Shown here: one piece after another, positions 23,218-33,881 of the stretch
Position numbering within the stretch: the first letter of the stretch is position 1
How the letters are laid out: every line of letters begins with the position of its first letter
Source: Eutypella sp. D-1
Lineage: Eukaryota; Ascomycota; Sordariomycetes; Xylariales; Diatrypaceae
Direction of reading: 5' to 3'
NCBI GenBank assembly: GCA_023313575.1
Contig: JAJTTP010000020.1
Span: forward strand, 248,001-312,000
Length of the DNA stretch: 64,000 nucleotides
Position numbers and translations under genes: made by a program
The notes under the pieces: model-generated
The model's input: the letters and a program-made list of their open reading frames with translations, nothing else
Told to the model about the DNA's origin: nothing
Database searches by the model: none

Positions 23218-24883
23218 ATGGACGACCCGTCGAGGAAGTTGGCGGAGGCGAGGGAGCACCTGGAGGCGTTGAAGCAAGCTGGATTAAGCCGCGAGACTCT
23301 ACTTGCTCTCTTGGACGAGGATTCGGGACAGGCACCACAGTCACAACAACCATCACAACAACAGCAACAATTGGATTTACGACGTATGTGGAAAATCCCC
23401 CCGCCCGCCCCTATTGATCGACCGATGTAGCGGTGTATGCATCTCTCAGTCACTAACACTCAGCGTGTGCCCAACCACAGTTCAATTGTCCCGGTCAAGT
23501 CAGCACCCACAGAACGTGGCTTATACCTCCTCGCACCAATACCGCGCCTCCGTTTCGTCGAGTGTCTCTTCGTCATCGAATCGCGACAGCGTGTTCTCGA
23601 CTGCCTCAACAAGGACAAATGCCTCGTCCGCATCTACTCAGTCGACCGATAGCAAATTCTGGTGCACCTCGTGCGATAAGACATTCAAGAGAAAGTTTGA
23701 CTGGAAGAGGCACCTGGAGGAGTTCCACGAGCGATGGCGAAAATACCCGTGTCCCGACTGCAACCAGAGCTTCTGGGGGCCTAACACGTTTAATCAACAC
23801 CACAAGAGCGCCCACGGGTGCCAGACATGCCCGCATGCCGAAAGTGTGGTGAGGTACACGAAGAAGCGAAAGGCATGGGGCTGCGGGTTCTGTGCTGCGC
23901 TGCACCGGCAGTTCGAGAAGCACATTGATCACGTCGCCATTCACTTCGACACGGGCAGCACCAAGGCCGACTGGCTGCATTCTAACGTTATCTACGGCCT
24001 GCTACACCAGGACCCCATCCATGAGTTATGGAAGAACCAGCTTGCCGAGAACCAGCACATGTTTGAGGGCCACCATCCGCAGTACAGTTGGATCCCGGAG
24101 ACCACGGGCCGCGCTCAGGGCTACGCCGAAAACGAGAACCCGGGCCAGTTACAGGATCTTCTTGAGTTCTTTGACGGTTCCAAGGAATCCGCCGAGAAGG
24201 TCGTACGCGTTGCCTGGCGCACCATGCAGGTCCTGCTCCAACCCAAGGGGACGCCCAGCATCACCCAATCGTCGCTTCTCCAGCGTTCGCACTCCTCGGC
24301 AAGCAACCTGCACAAACACGTCTCGATTGCGTCGCCAAGTCCTAGGGCTCACCAGCTCAGACGGGCCATGTCCAATGCGGCGTTCCCGAAAGCGTTCCCG
24401 AACGCTAAGAGGGCGGAAGTCCGATCGTCAGCATCCACTCCTGCTGGATTCCCAGCCGCGGTCCCGGGGACATTCGTGCAGTCGCCTCCGCCGCCCTTGC
24501 ATCCGAATCATAGCGCCTTCCACCAGGGTTTTGTGCCGCCCCACAACCGGACGTCGTCATTAGACAAGGAGCTACCGCCGGTGCCGCCGGGAACAGACAT
24601 GGAAACTGACCTGGCCGCCATGGACCTGGATTTAGACCTGTCTGTATTCGGGAACGCACCGGATGCGCCGGGTGCCCTTCTGCTGCCACCGGGCATGGCG
24701 GAAGACTGGACTAGCCGTGCGAACACGCTGGTGAACGGCATGGACGGCGGTGATCCCATGGCGGTTGTAGGTTCGCTGCCGCCGAACCAGCAGTTTGCTC
24801 CACCCGCCGCAGCGGGTGGCTGGCCTGATATGCACATGAACATGTTCGGCACGAACCCGAACGGTCCGGGCGGATTTAGGTGA
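23218..24883 (+). CDS. C2H2 zinc-finger protein
   Basis: Exons 23218-23383 and 23481-24883 (97-nt GTATGT-CAG intron, phase 1) give 522 aa. The alternative acceptor at 23463 breaks the frame, so the one at 23480 is used. The first 55 residues are a helical, Gln-rich segment (MDDPSRKLAEAREHLEAL...). A Ser-rich stretch is followed by three C2H2-like fingers: WCTSC ... HLEEFH, YPCPDC ... HHKSAH, and the looser WGCGFC ... HVAIHF. The following segment, with a conserved-looking GLLHQDPIHELWKNQL, is typical of fungal C2H2 proteins of unknown function. The C-terminal 200 residues are Pro/Gly/Met-rich and disordered, with DMETDLAAMDLDLDLSVF looking like an acidic-hydrophobic activation region. It is probably a nuclear transcription regulator; targets are unknown. 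A short upstream ORF precedes it. Confidence 0.88.
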
Positions 24884-26389
24884 AGAGGTAATACAGAACA
24901 TTTCAAGCGTTATATATAAGTGCGATGGAGCCTAATCGCGTACGAATTTGGAACCCTTACTGGGTTTATATAAGATGAGACGGTCCCGGACGGAATATTT
25001 TCATATGTGTATAACAGTCTCTCACCCTTTTTCTTTGATGATACCACGAATTGCGCAGCGCTTTGGTACCGATGGGGGACAGGGCGGGAAGGGCCCAGTC
25101 GGTTTCGGGGTACGATACAGTGCGATGCGATTCCTGCCCACGTGTACACTATACTACATATACTACGTAAGAGCGAGTTCGTTGGATTTCTCTCTCGAAA
25201 AGAACTAGACAACACGGGCAAGATACTAGAGGTGCGAAACTGACAAACGTGATACGCATGGAACGGGTTAGGATGGGTAGTGACACACCGGATAATGTAC
25301 CCATCGCCCGAAGCCGACTGAATTGCGTACTAACTCTGTTCTTATCCTTGCCGTCTTATGTCCATCCACCCACCCTATACATCTACCGCTATAACCCGGT
25401 TCTCGGGTTATATCTTTATCTCTTAGGGAAAGGCGTATATAAACCCTTAGGAAGACTTTAGGCTTTCGTAAGTTCGTTAATCACGGCACTTAATAGGATG
25501 GATCTCGAGTCGATTGGGACCAACGGCCGGGGCGGGGGCGGGGCACGATCTCTATCTTTATCCCCATCGTCAGCTTTTCTAGATTCACCTGAAACGGCCG
25601 ATGGGGCCGGCAGCCCGGTGCACATAGACATCACACTGATGAATATGTGACTTTGTACATGATGATTCAGGCTCAGGTGATCACCGCTTATCGTCCGTTG
25701 GCGGCCGGCCGGCAAGCCCACAATTGAAATCTCCTCCGTAGGCCCCCTTCCTATCACCGCACCGACCGATTAAGATCCTCACTTGTCCTTCCTCATCCAC
25801 GATATTTTAGATACGGCCAGAGAGGCAAACACATACTCAAGGTGGTGGTCTCGGGCAGCTATGCCATGTCTGTCGAAGGACCGCCCCCTCTTTGCTACTT
25901 CACTTTCCTTTGTGCCATGCCCGTCGGACCGAAATGCGGAGGCTATCTTCTCGATTTCTTTCTCGTTGCTTTTTTTTTTTTTTTCGAATGTGCAAACCCA
26001 CATCAGTCAAGCTCAATTTTAGCAATGGCCGTCCTATGCCCCCAGTATCAGGTAGATTTGACCTACCTGATACCGCTTGGGCCATCTTGCCTTTGTCCTG
26101 GCGGCTTGTCGTGGGACCATAGCCGAGCTGTCTAGATGACGAGATGACGAGCTGGATAGTTGGGCGATCCGAATCACATTCGAGAACGTCAGTCCAGGCA
26201 ATCGACGTTGGGGGCGACATGGTGGTATACAAATACTCACTGCCATGGCTTCATCAGATAGCATTGCAAGGCATAGAAATCAAGACGCATACCTACCTAC
26301 ATACCTCTGCGCCCATTTCCGAACGCATCTTGCATCTACAGCTTATCACGCTACACACACATATATAAATACAGCAGCAAAACAACATC
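24884..26389. other. Spacer with a perfect hairpin
   Basis: No gene was recognised. The longer frames here lack ATG starts or are low-complexity. It contains a T14 run (about 25971-25984), a perfect inverted repeat at 26045-26073 and an ATATATAAAT box at 26361-26370 close to the next small frame. Confidence 0.4.
26045..26073. repeat. Perfect 11-bp inverted repeat with 7-nt loop
   Basis: GTATCAGGTAG (26045-26055) and its exact complement CTACCTGATAC (26063-26073) flank the loop ATTTGAC. It could be an operator-like dyad, a small hairpin or a chance palindrome. It lies about 320 bases before a small frame with its own TATA-like box. No terminator-type U tract follows. Confidence 0.75.
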
Positions 26390-26608
26390 ATGGACAGCTC
26401 AAGAACCGCCGGGGGGTCAAGCTCGAACATTACATCGGTGACTAGCTCTACCACCAGCAGCACTACCAACACGACCGCACCCATGCTTGATGTCTGGCTT
26501 AACGAGAAACCCCGCGATTCCCCATGGAGTGCCGTGAACCCCCGAACCTCGGGATCCGGTAGTGGGTCAGGGAGGGGCAGCACCAAAAAGACTGGGGGAG
26601 GCTCATAA
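26390..26608 (+). CDS. Possible small disordered protein
   Basis: A 72-residue frame begins at an ATG in good context (AACATCATGG), 20 bases after an ATATATAAAT box. The spacing is very short for TATA to ATG, so the leader would be minimal. Composition is extreme: Ser/Thr-rich N-half, a central block LDVWLNEKPRDSPWSAVNPR that looks constrained, and a Gly/Ser/Lys tail. There is no signal peptide or membrane segment. I do not recognise the family. The non-repetitive central block is the main argument for a real gene. Confidence 0.38.
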   Translation: MDSSRTAGGSSSNITSVTSSTTSSTTNTTAPMLDVWLNEKPRDSPWSAVNPRTSGSGSGSGRGSTKKTGGGS

Positions 26609-27339
26609 CTATGAGGCTTTTGTCCTGGCGATTTGCATACATTTGTTACTCCATTGCGTCGGATAAGGGCATGAAAGTTGTTGGATTGGGTCGGGCTTGG
26701 ATTCAAATATCATTCGAGTAACGGCGTTAGGCGTTGCGTAGTGTCAATATCCAGGACAGGAGGGGCGATGGCATGACAAAACGCAACCACGTTGATACGA
26801 TTGATGTATTTCTATGTACTGAGCTATGTATTTTAAATTCGACCAAATTGCCGCTGGCGGTATCACATCCTAAACACTTCGATTTAGCTTCGGATGGTGA
26901 CATTGGCATACAATCCCATCGTACACGATTATTCACAGGCCGATGGGGAAATCGGCGGGCACCAATAATCTAGTTCTTAGGTGAATCTTCAGTGAGCATA
27001 CGCGAATTCCTCTAACTAACGCCGACTAAGATAGATAACCGACACGGCGATTAGCGCCGGAGATCAACTACTGGCATAGGGGCTTGGGCATGGTTCTTTA
27101 GGGTCCCTAACGAACAAAAACGTAACCAAGCAATTCGGGGAAGGAATACATACATGTATGTATATAGACATTCCACAGTGTAAAGTATGGAGCGATTCCA
27201 ATGTGAATACAGCACAACTCTACCTAGATGCACCGTTATGGTTGTCTCGAAAAAAAAATCAAGTAGTTACTCAGTCAATATGGACTACGAAAATTGGAAG
27301 GGAAAAAGGAAAAAAGAATGAAAAAGAAAAGAACAACCT
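26609..27339. other. Spacer upstream of the tRNA 3' end
   Basis: No gene seen. An A-rich stretch (about 27250-27335) directly flanks the tRNA 3' side. On the minus strand it reads as T-rich sequence, including runs of T within 40 bases of the tRNA end, suitable for RNA polymerase III termination. Confidence 0.4.
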
Positions 27340-27410
27340 AGCATTCCCTGGTTTCGATCCAGGGACCTCCGGGTTATGAGCCCGGCGCGCTTCCGCTGCG
27401 CCAGAATGCT
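27340..27410 (-). tRNA. Initiator tRNA-Met (CAT)
   Basis: The complement folds as a complete 71-nt tRNA without intron. The acceptor stem AGCATTC/GAATGCT pairs over all 7 bp, the D arm reads GCGCAGCGGAAGCGC, the anticodon stem CCGGG/CCCGG holds loop CTCATAA with CAT anticodon, and the T stem CCTGG/CCAGG holds loop ATCGAAA. The A1-T72 pair, the D-arm sequence and A at position 54 in place of T mark the eukaryotic initiator, not the elongator. The B box GGATCGAAACC is present. Confidence 0.95.
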
Positions 27411-28171
27411 TTCTTGGTTGATGTTAAGTTATGCGCTTATCGAGCGTCATATAGCTTACGATAACGCTACCGAAGTTTATCCGCTGTATAGTAGGGAATG
27501 CGCGCTAAGTCTCAGGGGCTTCCACTATCGACACCTAAGTACTTACGTACTGAGTACAAGGTAGGTGCTAGCGAATTTCGGGCTCTTCATTCCCTAGCGA
27601 CCTCCTTTGATAAATAGGTTTTGGTTGAGGTCGCGCCGCCTTTGTAAGTCATATTCAGCCCTCTTGATACGTCATGTTGTAATTCCGTGATGATTAATCG
27701 ACTGCACTATAATAAGTATCTCTCTATAACCACTCGTCTATGCATGATACCAAACATGGTTCGCAATAAAGTTCAGTTCTACGTGCTAAGTGTTTTTGCT
27801 TCCTTTTTCAAGCTTGTGCTGATTTCACCTCTGAGTCTCTCCACTCGAGCCGCCTATATGATCGCCGCATTCGGAACCCCCCGGGCAAGTTCTGAAAGAA
27901 CGACAAGTGTCAAAGAAAAGATGGCGAACGTTTTCATAAGGCCATTAGGCCTTCATGGTACGATCAAGGTTTACCAATCCATTGAAACAGGCCTTGATCT
28001 AGTTTTACAGACCGTGCCCGACTCTCCATTGAGTGCTGTCGAATAATCCAGAAGTCCAGACTGCATCTAGATTATCATATAGTTTGGGTTGGAGATATAA
28101 AACTCTTCGTCATACTTTAAAAATTAAATCAACAATTTTCAAACGTCGCGGTCGCCAGACAAGACTCCACG
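27411..28171. other. Spacer with only weak frames
   Basis: One 118-codon plus-strand frame (ATG 27690 to 28046) is present, but its composition and promoter-overlapping position give no reason to call it. The last 100 bases are AT-rich and form the promoter of the next gene. Confidence 0.4.
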
Positions 28172-30670
28172 ATGGCCGACGAAAGTCTGCAGCAGAAGCA
28201 GAGGCGGAGGCAGAAGGCAGTAAAAGATCCTGTCGCCGCCTCGAGGGTCATCAAGAATTCGCTGTATGGGACGGGCTGGAGTGGAAAGCTTTCGGTGGAG
28301 GAGAAGCAGATGGCTACGGGTTTCCTCGATGACGCCGCTGCTATGTGCTCATTGCAGATCAATCGTGACCGCGATGTTAGCCCGCCCAGTTTACACAATG
28401 CCATATTCTGGGAGCATCATCAACTGTCGGATCAGACAATAGTTTCGACACCAGCATTGACTTGGGAGCAACATCAGGTATTCAACGAGCAGAAGATCGT
28501 GACTGGAATTATATATTCCGTCCCGTTTTTCTCCACTGACAAGGAGACATGGAAGGACGCTGTAAAGCAAGTCTCCAAGCAAGGTGAAGGGCGGTCGACT
28601 ACAGTTGAGATTCATGACCTCTTCAGGAACATTCGGGATCGCGAATTCACAATCTGGCCGGTGCTTGTTGACGGGTTTTGGGTGACCATAATCATGCGAG
28701 TGGAGCCAATGGAGACACCCGAGTTTCAACCCGGAAATTCAACCAACTACTACTATGATAGAAAGGTATCCACCCTCGCAGTCCTTGACCCTGTCTACGA
28801 AGGTAGGGAGGATCGTCATACCCTTGTGTGCAGGCGACTCAGGCATCTCCTGTCACATGGGGCCATCCAATTTACGGCAGATTCTATTATCTCCACGCTT
28901 ACATGCGATCAAGTATCGTGGCAGTGGGAGACGGGATACATGTCATACGCCGTATCGCGCGAGTTTCTTCGCAGGCTAAAGGTACTTATTCATAGGCGGG
29001 AGAGGGAAGCCTCTGGAGAACCGGGCTCCGCGTCAGAGCGGGCACTTCTGTGGGCTCCTATCGAGGAGAGCCCTCGCATTGATGGATACAGGGAGTCGCT
29101 GGTGGGCGCCTGCTCCAACTATGTTATTGAGTCTTCCGGATACCGCATTCGAAGCGCCTTGGAAGTACCTAGTTCGGCGGCTGGTCATAGTCCCGAAAAG
29201 CTCCGACCAGACAACGATGATACCCCTATTGCAGACGAAAAGATCGACATCGGTGATCAGACACGGCGCTTCAAGCTAAAAATGGACTTACCGGAAGACT
29301 TCATCCGAGAGTCATCAGTCGAAGTGTCTCAAGATACTCAACCATTAGTAGATCAGGCGTCCGCGCTCGATGACACAGATGTCGACAAAGAAGATGAGGA
29401 TGGAAACGGAAGTTCCTCGGACTCAGACTCTTCGATTGATGAAGATGTAGTACCAGCTCAAGAAGTTTCGGAGGAGCCACATCCATCCTCCCCTGTTGAA
29501 GACGTTGGAGAGCCTGAAGACCCCAGAACATCCGAAGAGCCCGCATCAGAGGAGAACCCAACAATTGAAAACCAACCAGAACCTACAGAGCCTGGTCCCA
29601 GAAACGAAGGTACTGGCTCCAAGCCTTCTTCCCCATCCAACGAGACCCGTTCTGAGCTGGGAGGGAGCGCTGAAGAGAAAAGACTAAAGGAAGTCGCCAC
29701 CGCCGCGCAAGATCTATCTCAGGTGATAGAAAGTTGGAAGCGGGCCGAGGAGGAGGATCTGTCAGACGCTCCGCCTTCACCTCTAGAAATTAACACGGTT
29801 CCGCCACCTGCGAGTGCTTGGTCAAGTAACTGGAGCTTTCATGATACAGCTGCGGATAACGGTGGTTCCGAAGCTAAGAGAGTACGCTCTAAAACACTAA
29901 GCCCATCAAAACCTTCGCACCGGGAAGAGCCAACGCACGAGGGTACTGTCACTGATGTGAATACGGACGAAACCATTGGAGATACTCCTAAAGCTCTCGA
30001 GGGTCCCGAATCTGACCGTCGAATTGAAGGCCAGGGAATTCGAGAGGAAGAAGGCGAAGTCCCCCAATCGCCCGTACGAGAGCAAGATTCTGTCATTGAA
30101 GTCCCGGCAACTCAAACTGAGGAGGTAGAAGCACGTGATGGGCCTACTGAAGATGAAGGTCGTATCCCAGAGTCCAACCCGGAAATTCCCGAAACTCCTA
30201 TCGCTGCGCCCGAAATACCTGAGGGTGATGGGAACCTAGTTGAGCCTGACGACAAAGAGCATATCAGTATATTCGGTGGTCAGGGCCCCGGAAACAACAG
30301 TCCCGGGTCCGACAGCGATGCCTTCATTTCGGAGGACGTGGCGGAAGAGTATATAGTTCCCAAAGATGACGATGATGACATCGAGAAGGAGGCGGAGACA
30401 CCGCTCAGAGAGGCGCCGACACCTGCAGCCGAGGCAGAGCCTGAAGAATCGACGCGTCCTAGTGAACGAGAGGAACTCCCGACAATCCAGGAAGAAACCC
30501 CTGTGGCAGGTTCTCAAAGCCCCTTACCACCAATATCTAGCGTGATACCCGGCCTCTCATACGCCACGCCACCGGCCGCAGAGAAGAGGGAGCGGGAAGA
30601 GGATGCGACTGATTTACCTTCCCCCAAGCGCCCGAAGGAGAACACACCCGATCCTACTGTCGATTCGTAA
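28172..30670 (+). CDS. Large protein with degenerate Ulp1-like fold and acidic tail
   Basis: A single-exon gene of 832 aa. Residues about 60-285 form a globular part. Its pattern (IWPVLVDGFWVTIIMRV, then VSTLAVLDPVYEGREDRHTL, then QWETGYMSYAVSREFLRRLKVL) follows the strand-helix layout of Ulp1/C48 cysteine proteases: the hWxL strand, the strand carrying the Asp, and the helix carrying the Cys. The catalytic His is replaced (FW where HW is expected) and the DCG of the Cys helix reads ETG, so if the relationship holds the enzyme is dead. The remaining ~500 residues are Glu/Asp/Ser/Pro-rich and disordered, with repeated EIPETP-like blocks and a basic PSPKRPKE near the end, like a nuclear adaptor. 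It has no signal peptide. Family assignment is an inference from pattern only. The open frame is strong evidence of a real gene. Confidence 0.82.
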   Translation: MADESLQQKQRRRQKAVKDPVAASRVIKNSLYGTGWSGKLSVEEKQMATGFLDDAAAMCSLQINRDRDVSPPSLHNAIFWEHHQLSDQTIVSTPALTWEQHQVFNEQKIVTGIIYSVPFFSTDKETWKDAVKQVSKQGEGRSTTVEIHDLFRNIRDREFTIWPVLVDGFWVTIIMRVEPMETPEFQPGNSTNYYYDRKVSTLAVLDPVYEGREDRHTLVCRRLRHLLSHGAIQFTADSIISTLTCDQVSWQWETGYMSYAVSREFLRRLKVLIHRREREASGEPGSASERALLWAPIEESPRIDGYRESLVGACSNYVIESSGYRIRSALEVPSSAAGHSPEKLRPDNDDTPIADEKIDIGDQTRRFKLKMDLPEDFIRESSVEVSQDTQPLVDQASALDDTDVDKEDEDGNGSSSDSDSSIDEDVVPAQEVSEEPHPSSPVEDVGEPEDPRTSEEPASEENPTIENQPEPTEPGPRNEGTGSKPSSPSNETRSELGGSAEEKRLKEVATAAQDLSQVIESWKRAEEEDLSDAPPSPLEINTVPPPASAWSSNWSFHDTAADNGGSEAKRVRSKTLSPSKPSHREEPTHEGTVTDVNTDETIGDTPKALEGPESDRRIEGQGIREEEGEVPQSPVREQDSVIEVPATQTEEVEARDGPTEDEGRIPESNPEIPETPIAAPEIPEGDGNLVEPDDKEHISIFGGQGPGNNSPGSDSDAFISEDVAEEYIVPKDDDDDIEKEAETPLREAPTPAAEAEPEESTRPSEREELPTIQEETPVAGSQSPLPPISSVIPGLSYATPPAAEKREREEDATDLPSPKRPKENTPDPTVDS

Positions 30671-31428
30671 TTGAGGGCTGGTGGGTGACCTCACATCCAG
30701 ACTGAGAGATGTATGCTAGAGCACTGTGCCTCCATGGCATGTAGAGATCGGCCCATGTTTATAGCTTTTACCTTTTTACCAATATCCCCATGTACTTTAT
30801 CCTCGCACGACGCCTCCGCTACATATATTCCACGTGTAATTTCAGGCTCGGGGTGAATTCTATGTATCACAGTTGCTTAACGGGTGAAGAAGTCGAGCAC
30901 ATATTCATTACTGGCGAAATCACGATTAATACATTACCTGGATGCGGTATGAAATAGAGCTATTCAGCTCATTAGAATCTTCTCATAGGCCATCTTAATG
31001 CATGACTATGAAATGAAACAAAGCATCGGCTACCAAGACGTAGGGCGTTACTCATATATGCCACTTTCCGTGATATGGAAGTTGAACCATCACAGAACAC
31101 CTCCAGTGGTAAGTAGTTCAATGATAGAAGGGACCCCCTTGAGCCTAGTTTTATTCTTAAATGGACGATACATCAAGTTCAAAGCATGTTAGGGCTCTTA
31201 AAAAAAGAGGAAGCAAGAAGTTCTTGAAGCCTGGCGCCGTATGCTGGTTTACTGGCCCCAATCAAGAAAAAAAGTGTAGCATATGTAATACTTAAGCTAT
31301 CACCTCCAGTATGAGAATGAAAAAAAAAATAACTAAGCGCTCAGGCTTTGCCAAATGCACATCGTATATGCTAATGAATGCCCTGTTCACAGTTTTGCCA
31401 AATCACCATGCGCCACTAGTAGACTCCT
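30671..31428. other. Convergent 3' spacer
   Basis: Between two convergent genes. AT-rich, with short A runs near 31200, 31267 and 31321. No coding frame I can support. Confidence 0.4.
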
Positions 31429-33009
31429 TCAGTCATAAATGTAACAGAAGTTGCCATTGTGCCCACCAATGTTGTTCAACAAATCCGAGACAGGGACGGC
31501 GGGGGCGAGCCACTCGAGGTCGACAACATCCTCCTCGGCCAGTGACACAGCCGGATCAGGGGACTGCGCGCCAGGCACAGCCGTCATCCTGTTTTCCGGG
31601 TCTTGCATCTGCCACAGCCACCAAACGCCTATGCAGGATAGGGGTTAGCAATTCCTTATTTTATATATACAATAATAAGAGATGGTTCATTTATTGGGGG
31701 ATACTCACGATCGATCATGCCGTGGTGGAAGTAGAAGACGGGGTCTCCAGGCGACGAGAAGAAGTCACCGCCGGGGTCACCACCAATGGTGTAGTGGCCG
31801 CCCATGTGAATGCCCCAGTCGTTATCCTTGGCTGAACCGAGCATTGCTGCCTGGAAGCTGTCGACATCATCGTGCTTCGTGATCAGGGCGTGTGTCCAGT
31901 TGGCCGTGGTGAAGGCCGCGGCGTACTTATTCACGTCGCGGCGCAGACAGCGCGGGTTTGATCCCAGGCCGTCTGCCTGCGGGTTCGCCGGGATGTCGTC
32001 GAAGACGGTCGACTTCGGACCAAGGCTCACAACCATGCTGAGGAAGGGTTAGCCAATTTTTAAATACTTTACGGGAATCGTGTAGGGTTATGCTACTTAC
32101 TCTTTGAAGGGACCTTCGGTCACACATCCGCCACCACCAGCGTTGGGGATGATATCCAGGGGTGGCTCAAACCCCGGCGTTGGTACACCAGCATAGTCAC
32201 TGGGGACCCCGTTGCCACCCATGCTACTAGCGTTTCCATTGAATAGTGGAGAGTTGATAGGGTCAGCAGCATAGCGGTCGTAGTTCCAGTACTGAAAGAA
32301 ATGGTTAAATGACGCTCTCAACAGAACCAGAAATGTGCTTAGCTTACCGGCTGGTAGCCCTCGTAACCGCATTGCTCGCGCAACTCCTTTTCATAGAACC
32401 AGATATAGTAGCGATGTGCAGGGAGAAGGTGTGGCTGTGCATATGTGTCAGATGGTCCAAGGTACTCGGAATGGCTATGCTGTAAAGACAACCTACAGTG
32501 GAGTGAAGCTGCATAGCAAGCGTCATGTGGGTGGCTACAAAGTCATCATAGCGGCTAAGTGCGCCAGGGAACCTCTTCTTGTCTGCCTGAGAAGGCTTGG
32601 ACTGGAGGCACAGAACCGCTTCGATGTACTTCTCCCTGTCCTCCACAGAGAGATCAGACCTGGGGACAGTCTTAGTATTGGTAACGCTCATGACCTAGGT
32701 TGTGGCTATAGTAGTGCTCACCATTCCTTCCGACGGGCCGCCTTCTCTAGAGTGCATCCATCCTTCGCAGGGTTCTTCGCGAGGTACTCCTCGAACTTGC
32801 CGATGCTCTCCTCTTCTAGTAGGTCGACCTCATCGAGAGGATAAGGACCCGGCTCCCTGTTAAGTTGAAAAGCTTAGCCACTCGCTATGATCCTGTATTG
32901 GGGGGAGTCGTAGCCAATACCTGTTGAACTTGAATCTCTTTTCCAGGGGCTTTGCACTCGCGCAAAGGAGCAGCGAGGCTGCGAGAATTTCCAGGTGTTG
33001 GACTTTCAT
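31429..33009 (-). CDS. Secreted tyrosinase
   Basis: Seven exons (33009-32921, 32856-32722, 32659-32497, 32434-32348, 32291-32101, 32037-31709, 31628-31429) join in frame to 397 aa; all six introns (56-80 nt) are GT-AG. Tyrosinases are type 3 copper enzymes oxidising phenols to quinones, as in melanin formation. A signal peptide (about 1-19, LEILAASLLLCASA) is followed by PLEKR, a likely Kex2-type site. CuA ligands: His about 119 (DDFVATH), 127 (AMQLH) and 136 (LLPAHRYYIWFYEKELREQ). CuB ligands: His about 299 and 303 (HMGGH) and 326 (YFHHGMIDR). CGYEGYQPYWNYDRYA and GGDPGGDFFSSPGDPVFYFHH are typical of secreted ascomycete tyrosinases. The protein ends soon after the core, with no long C-terminal shielding domain, so it belongs to the short secreted class. 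It neighbours a Zn2Cys6 regulator in the same orientation. Confidence 0.93.
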
Positions 33010-33881
33010 CTTAGGATCTCCGAATTCTCGATGTTTTTTGAGAAATCCAAGTTGAGATGATACGAAATAAACAAAGGCCGAGAGCTAGTTTCGCCTTTTT
33101 ATCAGGAATCACCAGCCGTATCCTCTTTGGCTACCGTCTGCGGTCCTACCTACAGTGTTCCATGGTCTAATGCCAATGTGGGGCCACTATAAAGCTGTCT
33201 TGAGAAGGATATTTTTATCGACGGGCCAATTACAAGAGGTGTCGTCTTTACCCGATACATCCACAACCGGCCTTGTCCCTCGGGGACGCAGTGTCTTAGC
33301 TTCGGCACATAGGTAGCTTCTAGGACACACCAAGGATTCTGGGCCATGCTGCTCCTATAATACCCATTCGGCCCGCCTCTACATCGGATTGCATCACTCG
33401 CTGTGTCAGAAGTACCAGGTTCTATACATCAGTGCTCGCTGGAGATCATATGCCGTATGACCCCTGATATACCTTATCCCTTAGTTGAGCACCGTTACAG
33501 CTACAGATAATTTGACATAGATGAATATCTGCTTGCCTCCGTGTCCCTACAAGTACTTCTTGAGCGCCGATCTCTAGGTCCCATATGCTGTTAGTAAGGC
33601 CAATCTTAGAACCCTCGATGCCACTACTACAAGCGAATCTTCTTTACCCGGTGGGAGCGTCTTTGGAAAAATGACTTGGCAATCCTGTATGCTTGAAGCA
33701 CACAGGAAAGCCTTCCAAGACATCCCGTTGATGCCCAGCGCTCGTGATTAACTTGCTCGTGCATCGGTAGCATAGCCAAGCGCTTTCGGGATTAGGGGCT
33801 TACCGAAAGCTCACAATCAGGATCCAGCCTTCATGTCTAGGCACTGACAACTAGGTGCCACAGATCGAGGGCTGTGGGCGT
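33010..33881. other. Spacer between tyrosinase and regulator
   Basis: The first ~150 bases hold the tyrosinase promoter (a TGATAAAAAGG box on the minus strand near 33095-33105). The rest has short frames without recognised products and the 3' end of the regulator. Confidence 0.4.

Noticed and set aside
27690..28046. 118-codon plus-strand frame
   Set aside because: It overlaps the promoter of the next gene, has no recognisable motif and no supporting signals.
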